A stretch of DNA of 64,000 nucleotides. It comes from Sphingomonas guangdongensis (lineage in GTDB: Bacteria > Pseudomonadota > Alphaproteobacteria > Sphingomonadales > Sphingomonadaceae). The notes under the pieces are model-generated. The model ran no database searches. It saw only the letters and a program-made list of their open reading frames with translations, and was not told the DNA's origin. The position numbers and the translations under genes were made by a program. Location: NCBI RefSeq assembly GCF_900199185.1, contig NZ_OBMI01000004.1:28800-92799 (forward strand), given 5' to 3'. Positions 53,895-63,917 of this stretch are shown here, one piece after another. The stretch's first letter is position 1, and each line of letters begins with the position of its first letter.

Positions 53895-53940
53895 GCCGCC
53901 GCAGCGGCTTAGCAGAGCTAAGACGCGCTGCAGCGGCGGC
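53895..53940 (+). terminator. Large stem-loop directly after tRNA-Gly
   Basis: GCCGCCGCAGCG pairs with CGCTGCAGCGGCGGC around an inner perfect stem CTTAGC-AGA-GCTAAG. It starts at the base after the tRNA CCA. There is no T-tract, so it may be a processing or termination structure. Confidence 0.45.
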
Positions 53941-53949
53941 CCGGCCGGC

Positions 53950-53990
53950 GGCGCTCAAGCGCCGACCGACGACGCGGCTCTGCCGCGGCG
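53950..53990. repeat. Composite extragenic palindromic repeat, copy 2
   Basis: GGCGCT-CA-AGCGCC is followed by 27 bases (53964-53990) that match 35486-35512 at 25 positions, including CGCGGC-TCT-GCCGCG. Confidence 0.65.
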
Positions 53991-54146
53991 TGGCCGTTTG
54001 AGGCACGTCCTACGACGGGCTCAGGACTACCAGAGTCGCGATCGACGCTGTCCATAAGGCAACACCCAAATGTCCCGTCCCGTACCATGCCCGGCCATAC
54101 GGCGCCGCTGGACGCCCCCACACCCCTGTCATAAAGGCCCGCGCTT

Positions 54147-55388
54147 ATGGCGCGCATCCAGACCCCTCAGCGCATCCGTGGCACCCAAGATATCTTCGGC
54201 GACGAGGAGCGTCGCTTCGCGCGCGTGCTGGACACTTTCGACCGGGTCCGGCGGCTCTACGCGTTCCGCCGCGTCGATGTGCCGGTGTTCGAGGACACGC
54301 AGGTCTTCGCGCGCTCGATCGGCGAGACCACCGATGTCGTGTCGAAGGAAATGTACACCTTTCCGGACCGGGGCGGCGATTCGCTGACGCTGCGCCCGGA
54401 GTTCACCGCCGGGATCGCCCGCGCGTTTATCAGCAACGGTTGGCAGCAGTACGCACCGCTGAAGCTCGCGACCAGCGGCGCGGTGTTCCGCTACGAGCGG
54501 CCGCAGAAGGGGCGGTTCCGCCAGTTCCACCAGATCGACGCGGAGGTGATCGGCGCCGCCGAGCCGCAGGCGGACGTCGAGCTGCTCGCGCTCGCCGATC
54601 AGCTGCTGCGCGAGCTGGGGATCGCGGACGGCGTGACGCTGCAGCTCAACACGCTGGGGGACGCGGCAACGCGCGACGCCTGGCGCGCGGCGCTGGTGGC
54701 GCACTTCGAGGGCGCACGCGACGCGCTGTCGGAGGACAGCGTGATGCGGCTCGACAAGAACCCGCTGCGTATCCTCGACAGCAAGGATCCGCGCGACCGC
54801 CCGATCGCCGACGCGGCGCCGGGAATCGACGCGTTCCTGACCAGTGAGGCGGGCGGCTTCTTCGAGAGCGTGACCCGCGGGCTTGACGCGGCGGGGGTCG
54901 CATGGACGCGCAACGACCGGCTGGTGCGCGGGCTCGACTATTATCGCCACACCGCCTTCGAGTTCGTGACCGATCGGCTGGGGGCGCAGGGCACGGTGCT
55001 GGGCGGCGGCCGCTACGACGGGCTGATCGAGACGCTGGGCGGCGCGCCGACGCCGGGGGTCGGCTGGGCGGCGGGCGTCGAGCGGCTGGCGATGCTGCTC
55101 GACGAGCCGGCGGCGGAGCAGATCGACGTTGTGGTCGCGGTGGAGGACGATGCGGCGATGGCGCTCGCCTACCGCGCGCTCTCACTGCTCCGAGGGCGCG
55201 GACTGTCGGCGGATATGGTCGCGAGTGGGTCGCCCAAGAAGCGCTACGATAAGGCGGCTAAGCTTGGCGGCAAGGTGCTGGTCGGGCTGCGGCTGGAGGA
55301 TGGCGCGATCAAGGCGAGCACGCGCGCGGCCGACGGTGTGGCGGAGCTTGATGCCGTGAGGGACGCGCTGTCGGAGTTGGTCAGCTAG
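54147..55388 (+). CDS. hisS: Histidyl-tRNA synthetase
   Basis: 413 residues. Class II aaRS motifs: [34 protein letters not shown] (motif 2 region with [18 protein letters not shown]), [14 protein letters not shown] (histidine-binding A loop) and [14 protein letters not shown] with [12 protein letters not shown] (motif 3). The C-terminal anticodon-binding domain follows. It charges tRNA-His. The prfA start is one base after the stop. Confidence 0.97.
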   Translation: MARIQTPQRIRGTQDIFGDEERRFARVLDTFDRVRRLYAFRRVDVPVFEDTQVFARSIGETTDVVSKEMYTFPDRGGDSLTLRPEFTAGIARAFISNGWQQYAPLKLATSGAVFRYERPQKGRFRQFHQIDAEVIGAAEPQADVELLALADQLLRELGIADGVTLQLNTLGDAATRDAWRAALVAHFEGARDALSEDSVMRLDKNPLRILDSKDPRDRPIADAAPGIDAFLTSEAGGFFESVTRGLDAAGVAWTRNDRLVRGLDYYRHTAFEFVTDRLGAQGTVLGGGRYDGLIETLGGAPTPGVGWAAGVERLAMLLDEPAAEQIDVVVAVEDDAAMALAYRALSLLRGRGLSADMVASGSPKKRYDKAAKLGGKVLVGLRLEDGAIKASTRAADGVAELDAVRDALSELVS

Positions 55389-55389
55389 A

Positions 55390-56460
55390 ATGCCGATCTC
55401 CGCCGAACGGATCGCGCAGATCGAGGCGCGGCGCGACGAGTTGTCGGCGCTGATGGCGACGGGCGACCTGCCCGGCGATCGCTTCGTCGCGGTATCGAAG
55501 GAGTATGCGGAGATCGGGCCGGTCGCCGATGCCGCGGCCGACGTGCGGCGGTTGCGCGCGGAAGCGCACTCGCTGGCCGCCATGACCAAGGACGGTGACG
55601 AGGAACTGCGCGCGATGGCAGCGGAGGAGCTGCACGCGAACGCCGATGCGCTGGGCGAGGCGGAGCGCAGGCTGTCGCTCGCGCTGCTCCCGCGCGATGC
55701 GGCTGACGTGCGTTCCGCCATGCTGGAAATCCGCGCGGGCACGGGCGGTGACGAGGCGGCGCTGTTCGCGGGCGACCTGCTGCGCATGTACCAGCGCTTC
55801 GCCGACCGTCACGGCTGGCGGGTCGAGCTGATCTCCGCCTCCGACAGCGACGCCGGCGGCTACAAGGAAGTGGTCGCCTCGGTGACCGGCACGGGGGTGT
55901 TCGCGAAGCTGAAGTTCGAGAGCGGAGTCCACCGCGTCCAGCGCGTGCCGGTGACGGAGAGCGGCGGGCGCATCCACACTTCCGCCGCGACGGTCGCGGT
56001 GCTGCCGGAGGCGGAGGAGGTCGACGTCCAGATCGACGACAAGGACCTGCGCGTCGACATCTACCGGTCGAGCGGGGCGGGCGGGCAGCACGTCAACACG
56101 ACCGACAGCGCGATCCGGATCACCCACATTCCCACCGGGATCGTCGTGATCCAGCAGGACGAGCGCAGCCAGCACAAGAATCGCGCCAAGGCGATGAAGG
56201 TGCTCCGCACCCGGCTGTACGAGGCGGAGCGCGAGCGGCTGGCGAGCGAGCGCGCCGGCGCGCGCAAGTCGATGGTGGGATCGGGCGACCGGTCCGAGCG
56301 CATCCGCACCTACAATTTCCCGCAGGGTCGCGTAACCGACCACCGCATCAACCTGACCCTCCACCGCCTTCCCGAGATCCTGGAGGGCGACATGGACGAG
56401 CTGGTCGGCGCGCTGATCGCGGAGGACGAGGCGGAGCGGCTGGCGACGCTCGACACGTGA
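55390..56460 (+). CDS. prfA: Peptide chain release factor 1
   Basis: 356 residues. The catalytic GGQ is in [19 protein letters not shown], the PxT-type codon recognition segment is around [11 protein letters not shown], and [16 protein letters not shown] and [13 protein letters not shown] are typical. It ends translation at UAA and UAG. The stop overlaps the start of prmC, which encodes its methylase. Confidence 0.97.
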   Translation: MPISAERIAQIEARRDELSALMATGDLPGDRFVAVSKEYAEIGPVADAAADVRRLRAEAHSLAAMTKDGDEELRAMAAEELHANADALGEAERRLSLALLPRDAADVRSAMLEIRAGTGGDEAALFAGDLLRMYQRFADRHGWRVELISASDSDAGGYKEVVASVTGTGVFAKLKFESGVHRVQRVPVTESGGRIHTSAATVAVLPEAEEVDVQIDDKDLRVDIYRSSGAGGQHVNTTDSAIRITHIPTGIVVIQQDERSQHKNRAKAMKVLRTRLYEAERERLASERAGARKSMVGSGDRSERIRTYNFPQGRVTDHRINLTLHRLPEILEGDMDELVGALIAEDEAERLATLDT

Positions 56461-57272
56461 GCGTCCGGGCCGCGCTGACGCAGGCGACTGGGGGCCTCGC
56501 CGATGTGTCGCCGACGCCGCGGCTCGATGCCGAGCTGCTGATGGCGCATGCGCTGGGCTGCACCCGCGAGGCGATGATCCTGGAACGGCTTGGGGACGCG
56601 GCGCCGGACGGGTTCGAAGATTTGGTCGAGCGCCGGCTGCTACACGAGCCCATCGCTTACATCACCGGCGCTCGCGACTTCTGGACGATCACGCTCCAGG
56701 TCGCGCCGGGCGTGCTGATCCCGCGTGCCGACAGCGAGACGCTGATCGAGGCGGCCGTCGCGCACTTCCGCGGCACGGCCGGCCCGCGATCGGTGCTCGA
56801 CCTGGGCGTCGGCTCCGGCGCGCTACTGCTCGCGGCGCTGGCCGAGTGGCCGCAGGCGACGGGCGTCGGGGTCGATCGGTCGCCCGACGCGCTGCGGATC
56901 GCGCGGGGCAATGCCGAGCGGCTCGGCATGGCAGGTCGGGCGACGATCCGCGAGGGCGGGTGGGACGGGTGGGGCGGTCCGCACAACCTGATCCTCTGCA
57001 ATCCGCCCTATATCGGGCTGGGCGAGCCGCTGCCGAGCGAGGTCGCGGCGTGGGAGCCGTCGAGCGCGCTGTTCGCCGGCGCTGACGGACTGGACGACTA
57101 CCGCGCGCTCGCGCCGCTGCTGCGGCCGCAACTCGCGCGCGGCGGGGTCGCCTGTATCGAGGTCGGTGCAACGCAGGCCGATGCGGTGCAGGCGCTGCTG
57201 ATCGCGGAGGGGTTCACGACGGCCAGTCGCCCCGATCTTGCCGGGCACGCCCGCTGCATCGTCGCGACTTGA
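56457..57272 (+). CDS. prmC: Release-factor glutamine N5-methyltransferase
   Basis: 271 residues from a GTG that overlaps the prfA stop. The SAM site is [17 protein letters not shown], the catalytic NPPY is in [18 protein letters not shown]. It methylates the GGQ glutamine of release factors. The order prfA-prmC is conserved. Confidence 0.95.
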   Translation: MSVRAALTQATGGLADVSPTPRLDAELLMAHALGCTREAMILERLGDAAPDGFEDLVERRLLHEPIAYITGARDFWTITLQVAPGVLIPRADSETLIEAAVAHFRGTAGPRSVLDLGVGSGALLLAALAEWPQATGVGVDRSPDALRIARGNAERLGMAGRATIREGGWDGWGGPHNLILCNPPYIGLGEPLPSEVAAWEPSSALFAGADGLDDYRALAPLLRPQLARGGVACIEVGATQADAVQALLIAEGFTTASRPDLAGHARCIVAT

Positions 57273-57532
57273 AGCGTCACGGCCGCGCCACAATATATCG
57301 CTTGGCGATCGGTGCCGCACCGGCTAAGACCCCCGTGGGGCTGGCACCGTCTTTCAAGCTGATGAAAAGACTGGCGCACGCCCAATCAAGCTAGCGAGCC
57401 GCTGACGTCCGGCGGCCATGGCGGGGCGATCCGCAGCGGGGATGCGGCGCGTCCGGGGGCAATGTCGTGCATCCGTGAGCCGCACGCGGCTCGGGTCGGG
57501 TGCCCTAGCGTAGGACAGGACCAAGGATTTTG

Positions 57533-58360
57533 ATGAACAATCGTCAGGCCGGCCGCCGTCGCGGCCGTGGCGGACAGCGTCAGGGGGGTAACCCCGGCCG
57601 TCCCGAGAACGGCAATCGCATCGACAATCGCGCCCGCGGCAACGCCGCCCAGCTGCTCGAGAAGTACAAGAACCTGGCGCGCGACGCCCAGATGAGTGGC
57701 GACCGCGTCAATACCGAATACTACCTCCAGTTCGCCGACCATTATTTCCGCGTGCTGAGCGAGAGCCGCTCGCGCATGGAGGAGAACCAGGCCCGGCGCG
57801 GCCGCGACGAGCAGGACGAGGACGACGCCGACGACTTCGGCTTCGAGGGCGAGATCGGTTCGCCCGCCAACTTCGGCAACCCGCCGCCGCTGCGCCGCGA
57901 TCAGGTCGCGGCGAGCGAGGTAGAGGGCGCGGACGACGACGCCGAGCAGCCGCGCGCCGAGGCCGCCGAGCGTCATGATGGGCGCCGCCGCGACCGCGGC
58001 TATGGCGACGACCAGCAGCGCGGCGACGGCAACCGGGGCGACGGTAACCGCGGCGAGGGCAACCGCCGTGACGGCCGCCGCCGCGACGCGGGCCAGCCCC
58101 GCGCCGAGGAGTCGGTGCGCGAGGAGCGCGACAGCCGCCCGGTCCCGGCCAACGACGAGGCGCAGGCCGAGCCGCGCCGCCGCGGTCGCCCGCGGCGCGA
58201 GGCGCCGGTCGAGGCGGACGGCGGGCTGGACGTTTCAATCCTGCCGCCCTCCATCGGAAGCGAGCCGGCGCCGGCCGCAGAGGCGGGCGAGGAGCGTCCG
58301 CGCCGCGGCCGCCCGCGCCGGGTCCGCACGGAAGACGAGGCGATCCCGCCCGCAGCGTGA
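57533..58360 (+). CDS. DUF4167 domain protein, disordered RNA-binding-like
   Basis: 275 residues from the ATG at 57533 (AAGGA upstream). The N-terminal domain NRIDNRARGNAAQLLEKYKNLARDAQMSGDRVNTEYYLQFADHYFRVLSE (quoted as residues about 26-75) is DUF4167. The rest is extremely R/G/D-rich with many GDGNRGDGNRGEGNRRDGRRR-like repeats (in parts) and is likely disordered. Family members occur throughout alphaproteobacteria without known function; RGG-type sequence suggests nucleic-acid binding. It is followed by a strong terminator. Confidence 0.9.
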   Translation: MNNRQAGRRRGRGGQRQGGNPGRPENGNRIDNRARGNAAQLLEKYKNLARDAQMSGDRVNTEYYLQFADHYFRVLSESRSRMEENQARRGRDEQDEDDADDFGFEGEIGSPANFGNPPPLRRDQVAASEVEGADDDAEQPRAEAAERHDGRRRDRGYGDDQQRGDGNRGDGNRGEGNRRDGRRRDAGQPRAEESVREERDSRPVPANDEAQAEPRRRGRPRREAPVEADGGLDVSILPPSIGSEPAPAAEAGEERPRRGRPRRVRTEDEAIPPAA

Positions 58361-58385
58361 GCGATCCGCGTTGATGACGGAAAAC

Positions 58386-58421
58386 AGGCCAGCCCGCCTT
58401 CAGGCGGCGCTGGCCTTTTTC
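58386..58421 (+). terminator. Rho-independent terminator after the DUF4167 gene
   Basis: AGGCCAGC and GCTGGCCT, with inner CCGCC-TTCA-GGCGG, form a long near-perfect stem with one bulged C, followed by TTTTT. It starts 26 bases after the stop codon. Confidence 0.92.
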
Positions 58422-58540
58422 GTGCGCGCGGTAGCGTGATAGGACCGCGCTGAAGGAGACGCGCGCGGTGACGGTAAGCGGTGCAGTGGATAAGGCGGAT
58501 GCGCCGGCGCGGGCGCCTGCGCTCCTGATCGGCAAGTGAC

Positions 58541-58912
58541 GTGTTGCTCGGCGCGCTCAAGCTGAAGCTGCAGCTGGTCTGCGGCGATGGCTATGCGCTC
58601 GGGCCGGGCAAGGCCGACCTGCTCGACGCGATCGCGCGGGAAGGTTCGATCTCCGGCGCGGGCCGGGCGCTCGGGATGAGCTATCGCCGTGCGTGGGTGC
58701 TGGTCGATGAGATGAACCGCTGCTTCACCGAGCGGCTGGTCGACACTGCGCCGGGCGGCGGCAAGGGCGGTGGTGCCCGATTGACCGAGCGTGGGCGCGC
58801 GATGCTCGCCGCTTATCGCGACCTGGAAGGGGCTGCCGCGCAGCTCGCCGAGCACCCGTCGTACGCAACGCTGATGACCGCCTTGCGCGAGGAACCGTCT
58901 ACGACCGCTTGA
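58541..58912 (+). CDS. ModE-like winged-helix regulator
   Basis: 123 residues from a GTG at 58541. The sequence LDAIAREGSISGAGRALGMSYRRAWVLVDEMNRCF is the N-terminal DNA-binding domain of ModE, followed by LVDTAPGGGKGGGARLTERGRAML. The C-terminal molybdate-binding domains are absent, as in the short ModE type. It precedes and probably controls the TonB receptor gene 70 bases downstream, between which AATATWGTGC repeats lie. Confidence 0.85.
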   Translation: MLLGALKLKLQLVCGDGYALGPGKADLLDAIAREGSISGAGRALGMSYRRAWVLVDEMNRCFTERLVDTAPGGGKGGGARLTERGRAMLAAYRDLEGAAAQLAEHPSYATLMTALREEPSTTA

Positions 58913-58925
58913 CTGTATCCCGTCC

Positions 58926-58952
58926 AATATTGTGCTCATTCGAATATAGTGC
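58926..58952 (+). promoter_or_regulatory. AATATTGTGC/AATATAGTGC direct repeats before the receptor gene
   Basis: AATATTGTGC (58926-58935) and AATATAGTGC (58943-58952) are 9/10 identical with a 17-base period. They also form an ATATT-N10-AATAT dyad. They sit between the regulator stop and the receptor start and are the best candidate operator for the ModE-like protein. This is inference. Confidence 0.5.
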
Positions 58953-58982
58953 TTGGTCGCTCCCGAGAAGGGGAGCACCACC

Positions 58983-61373
58983 ATGCAGAAGTTCATGTCT
59001 GCCGCTGCCGCTGCGGGCGCCTTGCTACCGCTGCCGAGTAGCGCGCAAACTGATGGTCAGGCGCCCACCGCCGCCCGGGATCGACTGCCGGAGGTGATCG
59101 TCACCGCTCGCCGCCGCGCCGAGTACGCGCGGGCGGTGCCCGCCGCACTGTCGGTGGTGAGCGGTGACCTGCTCGACCAGAGCTACACGGTGAACACGCA
59201 GGCGCTCACCACGCTGATCCCCAGCCTCAACTACTCGTCCGCCAACCCGCGCAACACCGCACTGACGATCCGCGGGCTCGGCTCCAGCGTGGTCGCGGTC
59301 AGCCAGTCGAACGATGGGCTGGAGCCGGGCGTCGGCTTCTACGTCGACCAGGTCTATCACGCCCGCCCCGCGACCGCGGCGTTCGACTTCGCCGACATCG
59401 CGCAGGTCGAGGAGCTGCGCGGGCCCCAGGGCACGCTGTTCGGCAAGAACACCACCGCCGGCGCGCTCAACATCACGTCGCGCGCGCCGACCTTCACGAA
59501 CGAGAGGTTCGCCGAGCTATCGTACGGCGACTTCGACTTCGTCCAGGCGCGCGCCTGGGTCTCTGGTCCGATCACCGACACGATCGCTTTTCGCCTGTCC
59601 GGCGTGGCGACGCGGCGCGACGGCGTGCTGGAGAACGTCCGCACCGGGCGCGACGCCAACCTCCTCGGCACCCAGGCGGTACGCGGGCAGCTGCTCTTCA
59701 AGCCCGTCGACACGTTCCAGATGCGCCTGATTGGCGACTTCACCAACTTCCAGGCCTTTTGCTGCACGCAAGGGTTCGTGCGGGTCGGCACCAGCCAGCG
59801 CGCCGCGGCGCGACAGTTCGGCGGACCGGCCGGGCTGGCGGCGCAGTTCCGCTATGCGCCGCCTTCGATCGACATCTACGATCGCCGGATCGAGATCGAC
59901 GGCCCGCTCGGCGTCGACACCAACGAGGGCGGGCTGTCCGCGATCACCGACTGGGACGTGGGATTCGGCACGATCACGTCGGTGACCGCGTGGCGCTTCT
60001 GGAATTGGGATGCGGAGAACGACCGCGACTATACCGGGCTGCCGATCCAGCTGTCGCAGCACATCCCGTCGCGCCAGGACCAGCACAGCCAGGAGCTGCG
60101 CCTGGCGTCCAACGGCGAGGACCGGCTGAGCTACGTTGTCGGCCTATACGGCTTTAGCCAGCGGATCACCGGCCGGCCGATCTCCATCTACGGCCCGGCT
60201 GCCGCCCGCTACCTGATCGGGACGGCGACCGGGACTGGCGCGGGCGCGACGGCGGTGCCGGCCAACCTCCTCGACGGTTACGGTCAGGACGGCCGCACCG
60301 ACTTCCGGACGCTCAGCCTCGCCGCCTTCGGCGAGGTGAACTGGCGTATCGTCGACGCGATTACGCTGACCGGCGGGCTGCGCTACACGCACGAGGACAA
60401 GGACGGCTATTACGCGACCTACACGTACGGCGGCCCGGCGCTGACCGGTACCGCGGCGCAGCGGACGGCGTTGCTGAACGCCCAGCTCGGCGTGCTGCGT
60501 GGTCAGAGCTACGCGGCTGACGACAAGGACGGCAGCCTGTCCGGGCGCGGCAACGTCGCCTGGCAGGTGACGGACGCCGTGCTCGGCTACGCGAGCTACG
60601 CGCGCGGCTTCAAGTCCGGCGGGATCAACATGTCGGGGCTGCCGCTCGATGCGGCGAACCAGCCCGCGCTCAACGCCGCGGTGGTCCGCCCCGAACGCAA
60701 CACGACCTACGAAGTGGGGCTGAAGACCCGATTGTTCGACGGCCGCGTCAGCGTCAACATCGACGGCTTCTACACGGAGGTGCGCGACTTTCAGGCGACG
60801 ATCGTCGACACCGGCCCGACCCAGACCGCCGCGCTGCGCGGTTACCTCTCCAACATACCCGAAGTCACGGTGGAGGGGATCGAGGCGGACGTCGCCGCGT
60901 TGATCGTGCCCGGGCTGACGGCGCGGGCCAGCGTCGCCTACGCGGATGGCGAGTATAGCGACTATCCCGCGGGCCCTTGCCCGCTCGAGCTGCAGACCGC
61001 GGCGACCGCGGCCTGCGATCTTACCGGGCGCAGGCTTGCCTCCCTGCCGCGCATCGCGGTCACCGCCGGGCTCGACTATGAGCGCGCGGTGGGATCGGGA
61101 GCGGTCTTCGCTCACGTCGACACCGCCTCGCGCAGCGGCTTCAACGGCGATCCGGCGCTGTCGCGCTTCACCTACATCGACGGGTACAACCTCACGAACG
61201 CCAACATCGGCTACCGCTTCGCCAGCGGGATTGAGGTGGCGGGGTTTGCCCGCAACCTGTTCGACGCCGACTACCTCCAGAACGTCACGGTTCAGGCCGG
61301 CAACTCGGGGCTGATCCTCGGCACGCCGAGCGACCCGCGGGTGATCGGCGGCACGGTGCGCTTCCGCCGCTGA
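58983..61373 (+). CDS. TonB-dependent outer-membrane receptor
   Basis: 796 residues from the ATG at 58983. The signal peptide ends near PSSAQT, then a TonB box-like EVIVTAR, a plug domain (AVPAALSVVSGDLLD, LTIRGLGSSVV, VEELRGPQGTLFGKNTTAGALNITSRAP, in parts) and a 22-strand barrel to the C-terminal RFRR. It imports a scarce ligand across the outer membrane. The neighbouring ModE-like gene suggests molybdate or tungstate chelates, but this is not proved; the family is large and includes many iron and carbohydrate receptors. Confidence 0.93.
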   Translation: MQKFMSAAAAAGALLPLPSSAQTDGQAPTAARDRLPEVIVTARRRAEYARAVPAALSVVSGDLLDQSYTVNTQALTTLIPSLNYSSANPRNTALTIRGLGSSVVAVSQSNDGLEPGVGFYVDQVYHARPATAAFDFADIAQVEELRGPQGTLFGKNTTAGALNITSRAPTFTNERFAELSYGDFDFVQARAWVSGPITDTIAFRLSGVATRRDGVLENVRTGRDANLLGTQAVRGQLLFKPVDTFQMRLIGDFTNFQAFCCTQGFVRVGTSQRAAARQFGGPAGLAAQFRYAPPSIDIYDRRIEIDGPLGVDTNEGGLSAITDWDVGFGTITSVTAWRFWNWDAENDRDYTGLPIQLSQHIPSRQDQHSQELRLASNGEDRLSYVVGLYGFSQRITGRPISIYGPAAARYLIGTATGTGAGATAVPANLLDGYGQDGRTDFRTLSLAAFGEVNWRIVDAITLTGGLRYTHEDKDGYYATYTYGGPALTGTAAQRTALLNAQLGVLRGQSYAADDKDGSLSGRGNVAWQVTDAVLGYASYARGFKSGGINMSGLPLDAANQPALNAAVVRPERNTTYEVGLKTRLFDGRVSVNIDGFYTEVRDFQATIVDTGPTQTAALRGYLSNIPEVTVEGIEADVAALIVPGLTARASVAYADGEYSDYPAGPCPLELQTAATAACDLTGRRLASLPRIAVTAGLDYERAVGSGAVFAHVDTASRSGFNGDPALSRFTYIDGYNLTNANIGYRFASGIEVAGFARNLFDADYLQNVTVQAGNSGLILGTPSDPRVIGGTVRFRR

Positions 61374-61382
61374 CCGGGCGGG

Positions 61383-61703
61383 TCAGCGCGGCGGCGAGTC
61401 GTTCCGCCAGGCGGCGGCGTCCTCGCCGAGGTCGGCACGCTCCACCGCCTCGTCATGGCCGGTCCCCGACGAGAGAAACATGAGCCCCATCAACGCCGCC
61501 GCGAGCAGCACGGTGAAGAAGACGCCGAGTGCGGTCGCGATCAGGATGTGGATCGAGAAGGGGCCAACCCACCACCACAGGACCGTATCGGCCGCGCCCG
61601 CCGCGGCGAGTGCGACCAGGGCCATCCAGCCGAGCAGCCGACGGAAGCGGGCCCAGGCGAACGCCCGGTACTCCGGATTGTCGAGCGGATCGGGCGTCGG
61701 CAC
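61383..61703 (-). CDS. Small two-helix membrane protein
   Basis: 106 residues from a GTG at 61703. LDNPEYRAFAWARFRRLLGWMALVALAAAGAAD and FSIHILIATALGVFFTVLLAAALMGLMFLS (in parts) give two membrane segments, with an acidic tail (DEAVERADLGEDAAAW). Such proteins are widespread in sphingomonads with no known role. It lies between the receptor and the CBS gene, transcribed oppositely. Confidence 0.75.
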   Translation of the reverse strand: MPTPDPLDNPEYRAFAWARFRRLLGWMALVALAAAGAADTVLWWWVGPFSIHILIATALGVFFTVLLAAALMGLMFLSSGTGHDEAVERADLGEDAAAWRNDSPPR

Positions 61704-61763
61704 CCTTTGCCTTTGGCCCGCGTTGGTGGAACACTCAAGCCGCAGCAAAAGGGAGAGGGTGCG

Positions 61764-62192
61764 ATGACGATCGCGGTAATCCTGCAGGCGAAGGGCGACT
61801 CCGTCGCCACCTTGCCGGCGAGCGCGCGCGTGCGTGACGCGGTAGCGCTGCTTGCCGAGCGGCGCATCGGCGCGGCGCCGGTGATCGACGGCGAACAGGT
61901 GGTCGGTGTCTTCTCCGAGCGCGACGTGATCGGCTGCCTGGCGCGAGAGGGCGCGGCGGCGCTCGACGCGCCGGTCACCTCGGCGATGAGCACGCCGGTG
62001 GTCACCGTGCGGCGCGACGAGCCGGCGATCGGTGCGCTGTCGCTGATGACCAGGCGTCGCATTCGCCACCTGCCGGTGGTGGAGGAGGGCGCGCTGGTCG
62101 GGATCGTCTCGATCGGCGACCTGGTGAAGCACCGGATCGAACGGATCGAGGCCGAGGCCGCGGCGATGCGCGACTATATCCAGCACGGCTGA
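61764..62192 (+). CDS. CBS-domain pair protein
   Basis: 142 residues from the ATG at 61764, with GGGAGAGGG upstream. Two CBS motifs: RVRDAVALLAERRIGAAPVIDGEQVVGVFSERDVIG and PAIGALSLMTRRRIRHLPVVEEGALVGIVSIGDLVK (quoted as residues about 22-57 and about 93-128). Such stand-alone pairs bind adenine nucleotides and sense energy state. Confidence 0.92.
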   Translation: MTIAVILQAKGDSVATLPASARVRDAVALLAERRIGAAPVIDGEQVVGVFSERDVIGCLAREGAAALDAPVTSAMSTPVVTVRRDEPAIGALSLMTRRRIRHLPVVEEGALVGIVSIGDLVKHRIERIEAEAAAMRDYIQHG

Positions 62193-62205
62193 GCGCCGCC
62201 ATGCC

Positions 62206-63678
62206 TCAGCCGCGATGGCGGACCAGCGCGATCGCGCGCGCGGTGGTCTCCCGCGCGAAGCCGAAGAGTATCGCGGCATAGGTGGCGGCACCGACGGCGA
62301 TCAGCACCGCGAGCGTCGGCAGGGCAGGCAGCTCGGGCAGGAGCGCGCTCACTGCGAGCACCACCGCCGCCATGGCACTCGCCGCACCGGCCGGGACGAC
62401 GGCTGCGGCGAGGAGTTCGCGCGCGCTGACGCCGATCGCTGGCAGGGTGCGATGCGCGCAGATCAGCAGGAACAGCGGATAGGCGATGACCCAGGCGAGC
62501 GCGAGGCCGGTCAGCCCGCCTTGTGCTCCGGCCAGGAAGCCGGCGCCGAGGACGACCGCGCCGGTCGCGGCGTTGCGGGCGCTGATCCCCGGCCGACCAC
62601 GCGCGTCGCACGCTGGAGCGAACAGCTGCTGAACTGTCATGAACGGCATCGCGAGTGCGAGCAGCGCAACCACCGGGCCGGTCGCCAGCCACTGCTCGCC
62701 GAGCACCACGGCGACCAGCGGCCGCGCCGTTACGGCCAGTCCCAGATAGAGCGGCATGGCGACCAGCAGAATCAGCTGCACGGAGGTGAGAAACGCGCGG
62801 GCCACCGCCTCCGGCGTGTCCTGCAGGCGGGCATAGGCGGAAAAGGCGACGTCGTTGAGCGCGGGCACGAATTTGGAAACGAAGATCTGCGCCAGGAACA
62901 GGCTGGTCGTGTAGATGCCGAGCGTGTGCGCGTCGAAGCTGCGCCCGGCGATGAACACGTCCGCCTGGCTCTGCAGGAACCAGAACAGCTGCGCGCTCGC
63001 CATCAGCCCGCCGTAGCGCGCCATGCTGCCCGCGCCGCGGAAGTCGAAGCTCGGCCACATCCAGGCGCGCGCCGCGCTCATCATCCCGATCGCGCGGGTG
63101 GTGAAGAGGACCAGCGGCGCGAGCACCAGCGTCCAGACGCCGAGGCCCGCAAGCGCCCCGGCCAGCGCGGCGATCGCGCCGGCGGTGGCGGACAGCAGGT
63201 TGACCGCCGCCTGCCGCCGGAAGTCCATCGCTCGGGCGAGCAGTGCATAGGGCAGCGCGATAAACGGCGTCGTCACGTACAGGAGCGATTGGACACGCAG
63301 CAGCGCGATCACTTCGTCGTGCCGGAAATAGGCGGCGGCGAGCGGTGCGGCGGCGTACTGCGCGGCGCCTAGCCCGAAGTTGAGGAGGATCAGCATGCCG
63401 AACAGCTGGCGCACCGCGCGCTCGTCGGCGTCGGCGCGCTGGATCAGCGCACTCGCTAGGCCGTAGCCGTTCAGCATGTTGAGCAGGACCAGGATGACCT
63501 GGGTCATCGCGAACAGGCCGTAGTCCGCCGGCGACAGGATGCGGATCACCGCGAAGGTCGATCCCCAGGCGATCATCTGACCCAGGATCTGCGTGCCCGA
63601 TCGCCACAGGACGGCGCTGCGCACCTGAGCGCGCAGAGTCGTGGCAGGATTCGGCAAGTCGGCGGCGGAGTCGGTCAC
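62206..63678 (-). CDS. Lipopolysaccharide/oligosaccharide flippase (Wzx type)
   Basis: 490 residues from a GTG at 63678. Fourteen or so hydrophobic segments of the MOP superfamily: SAVLWRSGTQILGQMIAWGSTFAVIRILSPADYGLFAMTQV (in parts) is the typical N-terminus, with PALNDVAFSAYARLQD later. It flips a lipid-linked polysaccharide unit across the inner membrane. The nearby glycan genes are not clustered with it here. Confidence 0.88.
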   Translation of the reverse strand: MTDSAADLPNPATTLRAQVRSAVLWRSGTQILGQMIAWGSTFAVIRILSPADYGLFAMTQVILVLLNMLNGYGLASALIQRADADERAVRQLFGMLILLNFGLGAAQYAAAPLAAAYFRHDEVIALLRVQSLLYVTTPFIALPYALLARAMDFRRQAAVNLLSATAGAIAALAGALAGLGVWTLVLAPLVLFTTRAIGMMSAARAWMWPSFDFRGAGSMARYGGLMASAQLFWFLQSQADVFIAGRSFDAHTLGIYTTSLFLAQIFVSKFVPALNDVAFSAYARLQDTPEAVARAFLTSVQLILLVAMPLYLGLAVTARPLVAVVLGEQWLATGPVVALLALAMPFMTVQQLFAPACDARGRPGISARNAATGAVVLGAGFLAGAQGGLTGLALAWVIAYPLFLLICAHRTLPAIGVSARELLAAAVVPAGAASAMAAVVLAVSALLPELPALPTLAVLIAVGAATYAAILFGFARETTARAIALVRHRG

Positions 63679-63771
63679 ACGAGCGGGGTAGGCGACACGC
63701 CCTTACGATGCCGTAAACCCACGCATTTCTGCGGCTCAGACGTGCCGATGAAATAAAATTGCAAAAAGTGT

Positions 63772-63799
63772 TTGACGCCTCTCCAACCCGGGCATAGAA
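63772..63799 (+). promoter_or_regulatory. Candidate rRNA promoter (-35 TTGACG, -10 ATAGAA)
   Basis: The hexamers are separated by 16 bases and preceded by an A-rich UP-element-like stretch. The position relative to boxA fits an rRNA promoter. Confidence 0.7.
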
Positions 63800-63903
63800 G
63801 CCACTCCACCGACGCGGTGAGCCACACGGTTCGCTTCGCCGGTCACCAAAAACCAGGCGCCGGTCGCCCTCCACAAAGAGGGTAGGACATGGCGTCGGTC
63901 TTT

Positions 63904-63917
63904 TGCGCTCTTTGACA
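63904..63917 (+). promoter_or_regulatory. boxA antitermination site
   Basis: TGCGCTCTTTGACA matches the rRNA leader boxA core (TGCTCTTTGA with an insertion) and lies about 105 bases after the -10. Confidence 0.75.
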
